Assembly: GCA_017937385.1 (NCBI GenBank) | Contig: JAGBDR010000016.1 | Location: 1-64,000 of the forward strand | DNA length: 64,000 nt | Direction: 5' to 3' | DNA from: Parabacteroides sp. | GTDB lineage: Bacteria > Bacteroidota > Bacteroidia > Bacteroidales > Tannerellaceae | In this document: positions 9,493 through 17,860 of the stretch, piece after piece | Position numbering within the stretch: position 1 is the first letter of the stretch | How the letters are laid out: every line of letters begins with the position of its first letter | Notes under the pieces: model-generated | The model's input: the letters and a program-made list of their open reading frames with translations, nothing else | Told to the model about the DNA's origin: nothing | The model's database searches: none | Position numbers and translations under genes: made by a program

Positions 9493-9821
9493 CAAAAAAA
9501 GTGAATGTGTTTTTAATATTCACCACATGCTCTTTCTCTTTCGTTATAAAAATATTACAATATCCCCCTATCGGGGTATTTTTCTATTTGGAGTGAAATT
9601 CCGGACGGTTTTGGTCTGACGTTTTTCTCTTTCCGAACGGGATTTATAAACAAGTGGTAAAACATGCACGGCAGCAGATTGGAAAGCCGTATTCTTTTGT
9701 TATCGAAAAATGAAAAATCCTGACAATATGGAAAAGCCAAACTCCCGGAGAATCGCTTGTAGCCAACAAAAGTTTCCACCGCTCCGAATATTTCAAAGGG
9801 AAATTGCCTCCTTTCCGCCAT

Positions 9822-9925
9822 GAGGAGGGACTTCATCACCGCGACGACCGTCTTCGTCGCCCTGAAGTCGGACTTCATCGTTCCCGTTCCCGATACTCCC
9901 CAGCGATGAAGTCGGACTTCGCGGT
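9822..9925. repeat. Short near-palindromic repeat GAAGTCGGACTTC, two exact copies plus a degenerate one
   Basis: GAAGTCGGACTTC occurs at 9864-9876 and 9908-9920, spaced 44 bp, with a degenerate relative (GGACTTCATC) near 9827. Each copy is almost self-complementary. They lie in the 953-bp gap between the SulP and GH35 genes, in which I see no convincing gene. The rest of 9493-9820 is AT-rich and featureless to me, and 9926-10072 likewise. Confidence 0.65.
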
Positions 9926-10072
9926 AAAAAACTGCGCACTTCACGGCAGAATCCCCATTTGGGCCCATGCAAAACCGGCATTTAGGGTCTTCTTAAAAGG
10001 ATGTATTTTGTTGTTAACAAAACAATATTATACAATAACCTTGCCGATTTACTGATTTTTGAGCGATGGCAC

Positions 10073-10371
10073 TGTTTCGAAAAGGCACTGTAGGTGCCTC
10101 GCATAATAGGGGGTGTGTCGAAAAAGCGCTGTAGGCGCTTCGCATAATAGCCCGGGGTTTCAACCCCGGGAGTTATGTTCCCGTACCCCGTTGGCACCCT
10201 GTAAGGGTGCTGCTATGCGTAGGTTATATTCATTGCAGTACCCTTACAGGGTACAAACACAACGAGGGATACACCTTCCCCCAGGTTGAAACCTGGGGCT
10301 ACTTTGCGAGGCGTCTACAGCGCCTTTCGATACAGTCTCTTACTTTGGAGGTGCTTACAGTGTCTTTTGAC
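10073..10371. repeat. Composite palindromic (REPIN/MITE-like) repeat, copy A
   Basis: Nested inverted repeats. Arms of about 36 bp built on GCGCTGTAGGCGC face each other as an outer and an inner unit on each side. Between them lie four hairpins: CCCGGGGTTTCAACCCCGGG (10151-10170), GCACCCTGTAAGGGTGC (10194-10210), GTACCCTTACAGGGTAC (10238-10254) and CCCCAGGTTGAAACCTGGGG (10279-10298). The first and last are near mirror relatives, as are the middle two, so the whole element is roughly symmetric. A nearly identical element in the opposite orientation lies at 57392-57651. No ORF in it looks real. This is the pattern of a non-autonomous element moved in trans, but no transposase is present here. 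Confidence 0.85.
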
Positions 10372-10409
10372 AACCCCGCCTCTTTTTCTTATATTCCAAG
10401 CAAGAAAGC

Positions 10410-12749
10410 CTACATCGCGAAAGGAGTTGCTTTCACATACGCCTTATAGCCTTTGATCATGCCGGGGAATCCCTCTTCTGCGCGGGGCAGGTAGCGGAAA
10501 CCGGAGATCGTCTGTTCTTCCTGCAAATCGATTACGATCTGGTGCGGGTATTTGTCGCCGCGCTTCGTGCTCCAATAGGTCGATTCCTGCAGGTCATAGA
10601 TCTTGTCGGCGGTGAAGTTGCCCCATTCCGTGCTTTCGCTGTCCGCGTATGAGATATTCCAGTGCTGGCGGGGAAGCGGCTTGCCGGCTTCGTCCAGGAG
10701 GTAGAATTCGGCTATGGCGGCATTGTCCTTGCCATCCTGTGCGTCCAACGCTTCGAGGCAGAAGTAGCGGCCTTTGACGGCCTGGCCGAACTTCACTTCC
10801 TGCCAGCCGTTTCCGGGTTTCAGCGCACCGCCGGCGACCGGCTTCTCCCCTTTCAGGTTCAGCGTCTGGCCCTCTTCCCGGTGGGTGGCCGGAGCTTCGG
10901 CCCGCAACATATCTAAGATCGGTTCTTTCCGACCTTCTACCACCGCCTTTTCCGGTCCCAACAGGTCGAGGACGATGATTTCGTTCTTACCCTTCTTCAA
11001 CCAGCATCCGGGCATGAACAATGTTTGCTGGGGTCCGATCTCCCAGAAACGGCCCATCGCCTTGCCATTGACCCAGACCATGCCTTTTCCCCAGGTCTGC
11101 ATGTCGAGGAAGACGTCGCCGACCTCTTTCAGTTCGAAAGTAGTCCGGTAGTAGGCCGGCCCGTCGAGTTTGTCTCCCGCTGCGTATTTCTTGTCCTGCA
11201 CGAACGCATAATCGACCGGGAAGCTGTAGACTTGCCAGTTTTCCAGAAGCTGCCTGCCGGTATCGCCGATCAGTTCCACTTTGTCTGTAATCCCCTTCCG
11301 GTCGTGGATGGCGACGTCGAAGTTGACGCGGCCCATCGCTTCTACCAAGATGTCCAGTTGCGTCCCCTCGGCCAGAGCGGGCAGGACGAGCGTGTTTTCC
11401 CCTCTGCGGCGGTCCAGGCGGCCCAAAAGACGGCCGTCGGCAAAGACCTGTGCCCAGTCGTGCACCTCGTCGATCAGGAGGGTCGTCCCTTCCTTGACGG
11501 CGGGCAGGGTGGTCCGGTAGAGGATCGTCCCCCACCCTTGGTCAAACTGTTCCATCGGCTTGATCTCTTTTGAAATCCGGGGAGCCGGCAGGTTGTCGAA
11601 CAGCGGGGCTACTTCGCCGACGGTGAATGCCGGGATCTCGATCAGCGGATAGGCGGCCGGGACCTCCGGTATGACCTGGCCGGAGTCGGCATATTGTGTC
11701 AGTAGCTCACGCAGCTTGTAGTATTTGGGAGTCGCCCACCCCGCTTCGCTGATCGGGGCGTCATAGTCGTAGGAACTGCACATGGCGGAATAGGCCGGAC
11801 AGTTCGCGCCGCCCCAGTGCCCGAAGGTCGTTCCTCCGTGCGCCATGTAGAGCGAGAAAGAGATGTGGCGGTCCAGCATGTCCTTGATGCCGGAGACCAT
11901 CACCCCGGCATCGCGCGTCTCGTGCTTGCGCCCCCAGTGGTCGAACCATCCGCTCCAGAACTCGCTACACATCAGCGGAGCATCGGGGCGTGCCTCTTTC
12001 AGCTTCTTGAACTGGGCATCGATATTGGCGCCTGTCCCGAAATTGATCGTCCAGACCAGGTCGTCCAAGCCGTTCAACTGGAACGTGGAGCTCCAGTCGC
12101 ACTGGAACAACGGGACATCGGTAAAGCCTGCCGCCTTCACCGCGTCGCGGATGTTGGCGATATACGCCTTGTCGGTTGCATAGGCGCCATATTCGTTTTC
12201 GACCTGCACCATGATGATATTCCCGCCCCGGGTCACCTGCAGATCCGCCAGTTGCTTGCCGATCTCGTTCATGAATAGTTTCGTCCGTTCGAGGAAATAG
12301 GGATCGTTGGTACGGAGCTGGATATCCTCCTTCTTCAACAGCCACCAGGGTAGTCCGCCCATCTCCCACTCGGAACAGACATACGGGCCGGGCCGCAGCA
12401 TGATATACATGCCCTCTTGCTGCGCCAACCGGCAGAAGGCGGCGATGTCGTTCTGTCCCTTGAAGTCGAACTCACCCGGTTTCTGTTCGTGGATATTCCA
12501 GAAGGCATAGATGCAGATCGTATTCATGCCGAGCGCCTTGCACATCTGGATCCGGTGCCGCCAGTATTCGGCCGGGATGCGGGCGTAGTGGATCTCGGCC
12601 GCCTTGATCACGAATGGTTTGCCATCCAACAGGAAGGTGTTCTTCCCGATGGAAAACTCATGCTTGTCCGCCTGCTTAGGCGAACAGCCGGCAAGGAGGA
12701 TAGCGCAACAGGCTATCAATCCCGCCAAAATCTTGTTTGCGTGTTTCAT
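10410..12749 (-). CDS. GH35 beta-galactosidase lipoprotein
   Basis: A 779-residue lipoprotein (lipobox LLAGC, Cys22), probably periplasmic or surface. The GH35 TIM barrel occupies about residues 30-340. The family acid/base is in QVENEYGAYA (Glu184/Glu186) and the nucleophile is Glu263 in CSEFWSGWFDHWG. Further family marks are YAFWNIHEQKPGEFDF and MLRPGPYVCSEWEMGGLPWW. Beta-sandwich domains follow, with a jelly-roll carrying the KGMVWVNGKAMGRFW motif. A discoidin-like C-terminal domain at about 630-775 may bind carbohydrate. It would release terminal beta-galactose. It is the last gene of the minus-strand glycan run, and its ATG overlaps the GH95 stop by 4 bp, so the two are translationally coupled. 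Confidence 0.93.
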   Translation of the reverse strand: MKHANKILAGLIACCAILLAGCSPKQADKHEFSIGKNTFLLDGKPFVIKAAEIHYARIPAEYWRHRIQMCKALGMNTICIYAFWNIHEQKPGEFDFKGQNDIAAFCRLAQQEGMYIMLRPGPYVCSEWEMGGLPWWLLKKEDIQLRTNDPYFLERTKLFMNEIGKQLADLQVTRGGNIIMVQVENEYGAYATDKAYIANIRDAVKAAGFTDVPLFQCDWSSTFQLNGLDDLVWTINFGTGANIDAQFKKLKEARPDAPLMCSEFWSGWFDHWGRKHETRDAGVMVSGIKDMLDRHISFSLYMAHGGTTFGHWGGANCPAYSAMCSSYDYDAPISEAGWATPKYYKLRELLTQYADSGQVIPEVPAAYPLIEIPAFTVGEVAPLFDNLPAPRISKEIKPMEQFDQGWGTILYRTTLPAVKEGTTLLIDEVHDWAQVFADGRLLGRLDRRRGENTLVLPALAEGTQLDILVEAMGRVNFDVAIHDRKGITDKVELIGDTGRQLLENWQVYSFPVDYAFVQDKKYAAGDKLDGPAYYRTTFELKEVGDVFLDMQTWGKGMVWVNGKAMGRFWEIGPQQTLFMPGCWLKKGKNEIIVLDLLGPEKAVVEGRKEPILDMLRAEAPATHREEGQTLNLKGEKPVAGGALKPGNGWQEVKFGQAVKGRYFCLEALDAQDGKDNAAIAEFYLLDEAGKPLPRQHWNISYADSESTEWGNFTADKIYDLQESTYWSTKRGDKYPHQIVIDLQEEQTISGFRYLPRAEEGFPGMIKGYKAYVKATPFAM

Positions 12750-15049
12750 ATCGATTGTTTGGAAAAAATAAATAGGATTACGTCGCCTTTCTTCATATCG
12801 AGTGTAACAATTCCCTCTTTCTCTTCGGGTTTCTCATTGAGTCCATTTATGGTCTTGATCGTATGTCCTTCGGGAAGCGCCAGGCGTGCCGTACCTCCTT
12901 GTTCCGACTTGATCGCGATCCGGAAGACCTCCCCTTTCGTCTTCATGGCCGATACCAAAAATCCGCCTCTTGCCCGCAGGCCATGGAAAGAGACATCCTG
13001 CCAATCTGCCGGGATCGCCGGGAACACCCGGATAATGCCCGTATGGCTCTGGAGCAACATCTCCTGGATACCGGCGGCAAAGGCGAAGTTCCCCTCCAAG
13101 GTAAACGGACGGTAGGTAAATTTGGACTTTCCGCTCTTCGTCTGGTCGCCGTTGGCATGGAACGTATTCGGGAGACAGAAACATTGGGCAAAGGTGCGCA
13201 ACGCTTCGGCCGCCCCTTCCCCGTCGAAGGCACGGGCTTTCATGTTCCCGAACCAGCTATACGAGTAGCCGCACCAGTAATCGGGCCCGAAGTCCTCCAG
13301 CTTCTTCAAGGTCGCCCGGATGATCTTCCGGGATTTTTCGCCCTGGCTCCAGTCGATGAGGCCGAGCGGATGGATTGCCATGGCATGAGAGAAATGGCGG
13401 TGCGACTGGTTGTATGGGAAGCCTTTGGCAAAGGTCAAGGCCCCATCTTTATCCAGGTCCAGGTCGGGTAACTGCGCCCCGACTGTTTTCCAGTGGGCGG
13501 CCTCGTCTGCCAATCCCAAATCGCCTGCCAATTCGGAAGCGGCGTTGAAAGCGAAGTGCATCAGGGCGAGGTCGTAGTTTGTCATATCCTTGAACCAAGC
13601 GTCGATCGAGTTGTCGAAGATCTCCGGGCTGGAACTCAGCGGTAGCCGGCGCACGCCGTCGGCATGGACCTTGGATAGCTGTTCGAGGTAGGTCGCCACC
13701 TCCTTCAGGAACGGATAGGCCCGCTCTTTCAGGAACACGGAGTCGGCCGAATACTGATAATGCAGGTAGAAATGCTGTGCCAGCCAGGCCCCGACCGTCG
13801 GCGACATGGAGTACTGGATCCATCCGCCCATCGGCTCGCCTGTCAGGGTACAGACGCCGGGGACGTTCATCCCCTCGGTCCCGAAATATTGGCGGGTATA
13901 TTTCTTATAGACATCCCGCTGGTTCCACAAGGTATTCAGGTAGCCCATGCCTTCCTGCAGGTGGTTGCCGGTATAGGCGGGCCAGTAGCTCAACTGCGTG
14001 TTCAGGTCGTGGTGGTAGTCGCCTTTCCAGGGGGGCAACATCCCGTTGTCGGCCGTCCAGACCGCCTGCAGGGAGATCGGATAGGAGTTCTCGCGGGCAG
14101 CCGCCCCGAACTTGTACATCTCGTTGTCGTACTGCCTCTGCAAGACCGAATCCGGCAATGAGATAAACGACTTCCACCAATAACCTTCCCAGAAAGCCGT
14201 ATGCGACTGGTAGTCTGTCTCCACGCCGCGTTGCAATGCTTCTGCCGTCTTCTGGTCCGCACGGTCAGTGGTCAAAGAAGAGGTCAGGCTCCATACGCCC
14301 GTGAGCGTGCTGCCCGTCTGCTGCCAACGGACCACCACATCATACGAAAAGCCGCCCCACCCTTCCTGGTGGAAAGTAGTCGCGCCGGCCTTCTTTTGCA
14401 GCGTCCCCTGTTTATATCCGAGGCGTCCTAAGGCAGGACCGGCATGCGAGTTGTCGTCAGCGGCCTCCCCCGGATTGGCATAACGAGGAGCGATGATTTC
14501 CGGCGAGATCGTATCCGGCAGGTTTTCGAAGACAAACCATCCGACCGGTTCGTTGGCATGTACGAACGTCCGCAACTTCGTCCCGTTTTCCCAGACGACT
14601 TCGCAGAGGGCATTCTGGAGGAAAAGACGGACGGAAGAGACCGGTCCGATCTTTAACGGAAATTCCAATGCCGCTCCCGGTATCTTGGATGGGGCTGGCA
14701 ACGCATCGTATGGATGGTCATATTTTTTCTGTACCGGCAGATAATCCCCTTTTTTCACCTGATCGTATACCCAGGCAAAGCGGTTGTTCGGTCCCGAGAT
14801 ACTGTCCATCGGCCGTAAATCCCAGAGATCCGTCCGGTCCAGCGACAGGCGCAAGGCCGAATCGCACTGCCAGACCAATGTGCCGACTGTGGCATTGCCC
14901 AACGGGATTCCTTCATCCCAAGTGCTTGCCAAGTGATTAAACTGCAAGTCACTGCGTGTCGGCGTGACAGGCAGTGACAACGGTTTCTTCTCGCTACAAG
15001 CTGCCAATAGGCATAAGCTTATACCGACTATCCAAAATTCTTTTTTCAT
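12746..15049 (-). CDS. GH95-family glycosidase lipoprotein (alpha-L-fucosidase or alpha-L-galactosidase)
   Basis: About 767 residues, with lipobox LLAAC (Cys18). I chose the ATG at 15049. The upstream in-frame ATG at 15073 lies inside the -7 box at 15071-15078, whereas 15049 gives a normal lipoprotein leader. GH95 marks are the N-terminal sandwich (EGIPLGNATVGTLVW, LSLDRTDLWDLRP), the (alpha/alpha)6-barrel stretch HHDLNTQLSYWPAYTGN, FSHAMAIHPLGLIDW and WCGYSYSWFGNMKARAFDGE, then the C-terminal sandwich (VFPAIPADWQDVSFHGLRARGG). The family removes alpha-1,2-linked L-fucose, or L-galactose in some members. It is inverting and uses an Asp with Asn residues. It would clear fucose before the GH35 and GH2 galactosidases act. 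Confidence 0.9.
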   Translation of the reverse strand: MKKEFWIVGISLCLLAACSEKKPLSLPVTPTRSDLQFNHLASTWDEGIPLGNATVGTLVWQCDSALRLSLDRTDLWDLRPMDSISGPNNRFAWVYDQVKKGDYLPVQKKYDHPYDALPAPSKIPGAALEFPLKIGPVSSVRLFLQNALCEVVWENGTKLRTFVHANEPVGWFVFENLPDTISPEIIAPRYANPGEAADDNSHAGPALGRLGYKQGTLQKKAGATTFHQEGWGGFSYDVVVRWQQTGSTLTGVWSLTSSLTTDRADQKTAEALQRGVETDYQSHTAFWEGYWWKSFISLPDSVLQRQYDNEMYKFGAAARENSYPISLQAVWTADNGMLPPWKGDYHHDLNTQLSYWPAYTGNHLQEGMGYLNTLWNQRDVYKKYTRQYFGTEGMNVPGVCTLTGEPMGGWIQYSMSPTVGAWLAQHFYLHYQYSADSVFLKERAYPFLKEVATYLEQLSKVHADGVRRLPLSSSPEIFDNSIDAWFKDMTNYDLALMHFAFNAASELAGDLGLADEAAHWKTVGAQLPDLDLDKDGALTFAKGFPYNQSHRHFSHAMAIHPLGLIDWSQGEKSRKIIRATLKKLEDFGPDYWCGYSYSWFGNMKARAFDGEGAAEALRTFAQCFCLPNTFHANGDQTKSGKSKFTYRPFTLEGNFAFAAGIQEMLLQSHTGIIRVFPAIPADWQDVSFHGLRARGGFLVSAMKTKGEVFRIAIKSEQGGTARLALPEGHTIKTINGLNEKPEEKEGIVTLDMKKGDVILFIFSKQSI

Positions 15050-15070
15050 CCGTATCAAACTTTTCTTCTG

Positions 15071-15078
15071 CAAAGGTA
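15071..15078 (-). promoter_or_regulatory. Internal -7 promoter box upstream of the GH95 gene
   Basis: TACCTTTG on the minus strand lies in the 33-bp gap between the GH2 stop (15083) and the GH95 ATG (15049), 21 bp before that ATG. It suggests that GH95-GH35 can be transcribed apart from the upstream genes. Confidence 0.5.
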
Positions 15079-15082
15079 CGGT

Positions 15083-17842
15083 TTATTGATTGAATAATTG
15101 TTTAATGGCTTCGCCCGACTGCGTTTCCGTGCGGTGCATTTTGCCGTAGTCGAACAAAGCGTCCAGTTCGTAAGGCTGCAAGGTCACAGCCGGAGCGAAG
15201 CGGTCGGAAGCGACATAGTTGCGGACGGAGGTCAATAATTGCTGCATAGCGGGCCGTTTCTCTATATCCTTTGCCGGATCGACACAGAGGACGAACAGCC
15301 GTCCGTTGCCGACACGGGCTTCGAATGAAATACCCAACTTCCGGTTCACTTCGTAGGTATCGACACTCTGGATAACGGGCGTCAGGGCCGGCATGTCGGT
15401 CAGGTCGACAGCCGTCGCGTAGTTCAGGATGTCCCACCACTGCCAGTCGGCGTAATAGGAGGTCGGGAAGTCACGGAAGACCGGGTGCCGGTGTTCGATA
15501 CACGTTCCGACGATCATAGGTTTCCAGTTGAACATGATCGGATTCCAGAAGTGGCTGGCAAAATGCGTCTTCCGTCCGGCACAACTGTCCGGGACCAGCA
15601 AGACATGCTCGCCTTTTTGGAGGAGCTCTTTCGCTTCGGTCCACCGGCGGACGTATTTGTATCCCTCGGATGCGGGTTGCCGGTCGGCAGGATAGACCCA
15701 GATGTTCCATTCGTTATGCACATTTCCGGCGATCTGCGCTTTCAAGATGTAGCGTCCGGCAGTCGTGATCTTGTCCAACGGGACATGAAGAACTCCTAAG
15801 GAGTCGACTGTGCTGAACGGGATTTCCTTATGATTCAACTTACCGTTTGCTACCACTTCACCATTTTCGCTTTCGAGTTGCCAGGCCAGTTGGCCTTTAC
15901 GAATCACTTCGGGGCCGAAATGATAGATCCCCATCTTCGCGGTAAAGGTTTCCGCAGAGGTATACGTGCGCTTCGGAAGACGTGCCAACAACACGATCGG
16001 AGCACACGACTCGCGGTATTTCTCCGGCGTTACCAGCCCCTTGCTTTCCCAAAAGGCATCCAGGATCCCGACGAAGGCACTCCCCTGTCCGGGGAAGTCG
16101 GAAAGGCCAAGTAGCTGGAAACCACCTGAAGTGGCGGTACGCAACAAGGCTTCATTCACTTCTTTATATTGAAGGACCGTATGGGCACCGGTAGCCCGGA
16201 AAAACGCATCTGCCTGGTGAAGCATACCGTTGCGGGCGAGCCGGTCTTGGTAGACCTTGAAATTGCGCGGTTCCAGCACGCCCGTGTATTTCTTCATCTC
16301 TTCGAAGTTGGGATACATACAGCGCTGGCCCGTTTCATGGGCAATGACCGGGACATCGATGGCCGACTCTTCGCTACGGTCCCAGTCGGTAGAGGGTTTA
16401 CCTTCGTAGACCGTGATCCAACGCCGGTTCTTGTCGCCGACATTAGCGGCCACGTGCGACGCATAAAACTGGTCGGCCTGTACATGTGTGCGGGCTGTGG
16501 AAGCGGAATAGAGATGGCGGTTGTCGTAGGCCTGCCCTTTCTTCACCAAGTCTTCGAGAACGGTGAAATCGCCTTCATTCTCATTGCCGTTACAGTAAAG
16601 GAGGAAAGAGGGATGATTGCCGTATTCATCCAAGATGGCATACATCTCTTTCTCAAAGAAATCGCGGCGGGCAGGAAATTGTCCGACATCTTTGATCCAC
16701 ATCGGAAGTTCGACTTGCAGATACAATCCCAACGCGTCTGCCGCATCGAAAGCGGCTTCCGGTGGGCACCAGGAATGGAAGCGGACGTGGTTCATCCCGT
16801 AGTCTTTCACCGTGTTGAAAATGCGTGTCCACTCTTTCACATCCGTAGACGGATAGCCGGTGAGCGGAAAGACACAGCAATCCAGGACACCGCGCAGGTG
16901 GATGTCACGGCCGTTCAGACGGACATGATGCTTGCCCTGTTCCACGTGGCGCATTCCAAAGACGGACGAGCGTACGTCCTCGCCGTTCTCCGTCGCCAGG
17001 GTGGCAGTCAGGTCATAGAGGGCCGGTGAAAATTCGTCCCACAGTTTCATGTTCTTCATCAAGGCAAGTTCCTGTTCGATCTTGTCTGCATGGCCGGAAA
17101 GCGAAACGGAGACGCTTGTCCGGCAGACCTCTTTGCCGTCTTTCTCCCGGATGCAAAGAGCGAGTTCTCCCTTTGCCGGGCTGCCGGAGGCGTGGAGAGC
17201 CAGACGTACCTTTACTTTCTTCGCTTCAACATCGGGATAGATGTCCATCTTTTCGATATAACAGGAGGGTTTGGCGATGAGTTCCATCCGGCCGACGACA
17301 CCGTTCCAGTTTGTCTGGGTGTATTCGGTCGTTCCATGCGTCCACTGGTCCATCGGGTATTTCAGGCGGTTGTCGACACAGAGGGTCAAGGTATGCAAAC
17401 CCGGTGTCATCTGTTGGGTCAGGACAAAACGGTTCGGAGTGGAAAGGCGTTCGTCGACAGCAACCGGTTCGCCATCCACGAAAATGGCTGTTTCCCAATG
17501 GCAACGTTCCAACGAAAGGATCACCTCCTTCCCTTTCCAGTCTTCCGGTATCACGACTTCGCGCTGGTACCAGGCTTGTCCGCAATATTCAAACTTGCGG
17601 CTCAGGCGGTCTACATGAGCCACGATGTTCCGGACTCCCTTGCCCCCCTCGTCCATGGAACCGGGCAGTTTGATCGTTTCCGTCAGTTTGCTCAGATACA
17701 ATTCCGAACCGGGTGTCTTGCCGAACCCCATCGGGTCCAGTTGGAAACGCCACAGTCCGGAGAGGTCCATCCGGTCACCCGGATCAGCCTGCGCCACTAA
17801 GCTGGCAAACAGGCTGATCAATATGATTGAAATCTTCTTCAT
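15083..17842 (-). CDS. GH2-family glycoside hydrolase, copy 1
   Basis: A 919-residue protein with a signal peptide (cleavage near VAQAD, residue 19). A sugar-binding jelly-roll (about 25-195: RMDLSGLWRFQLDP, VILSLERCHWETAIFVDG) precedes an Ig-like domain (about 200-305). The TIM barrel starts near 307 (VRLNGRDIHLRGVL, NHVRFHSWCPPEAAFDAAD). The probable acid/base is Glu421 in GNENEG and the nucleophile Glu503 in AHETGQ. The HETGQ form differs from classical LacZ, so beta-galactosidase, beta-glucuronidase and related activities are all open. The C-terminal half resembles glutamine-amidotransferase-like accessory domains. It ends 33 bp before GH95 and follows GH2 copy 2, with which it shares long stretches (HVRFHSWCPPEAAF, PNFEEMKKYTGVL), so the two look like an old tandem duplication. 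Confidence 0.9.
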   Translation of the reverse strand: MKKISIILISLFASLVAQADPGDRMDLSGLWRFQLDPMGFGKTPGSELYLSKLTETIKLPGSMDEGGKGVRNIVAHVDRLSRKFEYCGQAWYQREVVIPEDWKGKEVILSLERCHWETAIFVDGEPVAVDERLSTPNRFVLTQQMTPGLHTLTLCVDNRLKYPMDQWTHGTTEYTQTNWNGVVGRMELIAKPSCYIEKMDIYPDVEAKKVKVRLALHASGSPAKGELALCIREKDGKEVCRTSVSVSLSGHADKIEQELALMKNMKLWDEFSPALYDLTATLATENGEDVRSSVFGMRHVEQGKHHVRLNGRDIHLRGVLDCCVFPLTGYPSTDVKEWTRIFNTVKDYGMNHVRFHSWCPPEAAFDAADALGLYLQVELPMWIKDVGQFPARRDFFEKEMYAILDEYGNHPSFLLYCNGNENEGDFTVLEDLVKKGQAYDNRHLYSASTARTHVQADQFYASHVAANVGDKNRRWITVYEGKPSTDWDRSEESAIDVPVIAHETGQRCMYPNFEEMKKYTGVLEPRNFKVYQDRLARNGMLHQADAFFRATGAHTVLQYKEVNEALLRTATSGGFQLLGLSDFPGQGSAFVGILDAFWESKGLVTPEKYRESCAPIVLLARLPKRTYTSAETFTAKMGIYHFGPEVIRKGQLAWQLESENGEVVANGKLNHKEIPFSTVDSLGVLHVPLDKITTAGRYILKAQIAGNVHNEWNIWVYPADRQPASEGYKYVRRWTEAKELLQKGEHVLLVPDSCAGRKTHFASHFWNPIMFNWKPMIVGTCIEHRHPVFRDFPTSYYADWQWWDILNYATAVDLTDMPALTPVIQSVDTYEVNRKLGISFEARVGNGRLFVLCVDPAKDIEKRPAMQQLLTSVRNYVASDRFAPAVTLQPYELDALFDYGKMHRTETQSGEAIKQLFNQ

Positions 17843-17860
17843 TCTCGTACGCTCATTTAT

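Noticed and set aside
9555-9968. Open frame of 137 codons on the minus strand between the SulP gene and the repeat region
   Set aside because: It runs through the GAAGTCGGACTTC repeats, has no recognisable domain, promoter or plausible start context, and its composition looks non-coding.
10073-10371. CRISPR array
   Set aside because: The repeated units are palindromic arms of differing spacing, with no regular spacers and no cas genes in the window.
9982-10449. Open frames inside composite repeat A on both strands
   Set aside because: They translate palindromic arms (GVETPGYYAKRLQRFFDTP-like) and exist only because the repeat lacks stops.
16169-17029. Plus-strand open frame of 286 codons antisense to GH2 copy 1
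   Set aside because: Long antisense frames are common opposite GC-rich genes here, and it shows no domain or promoter.
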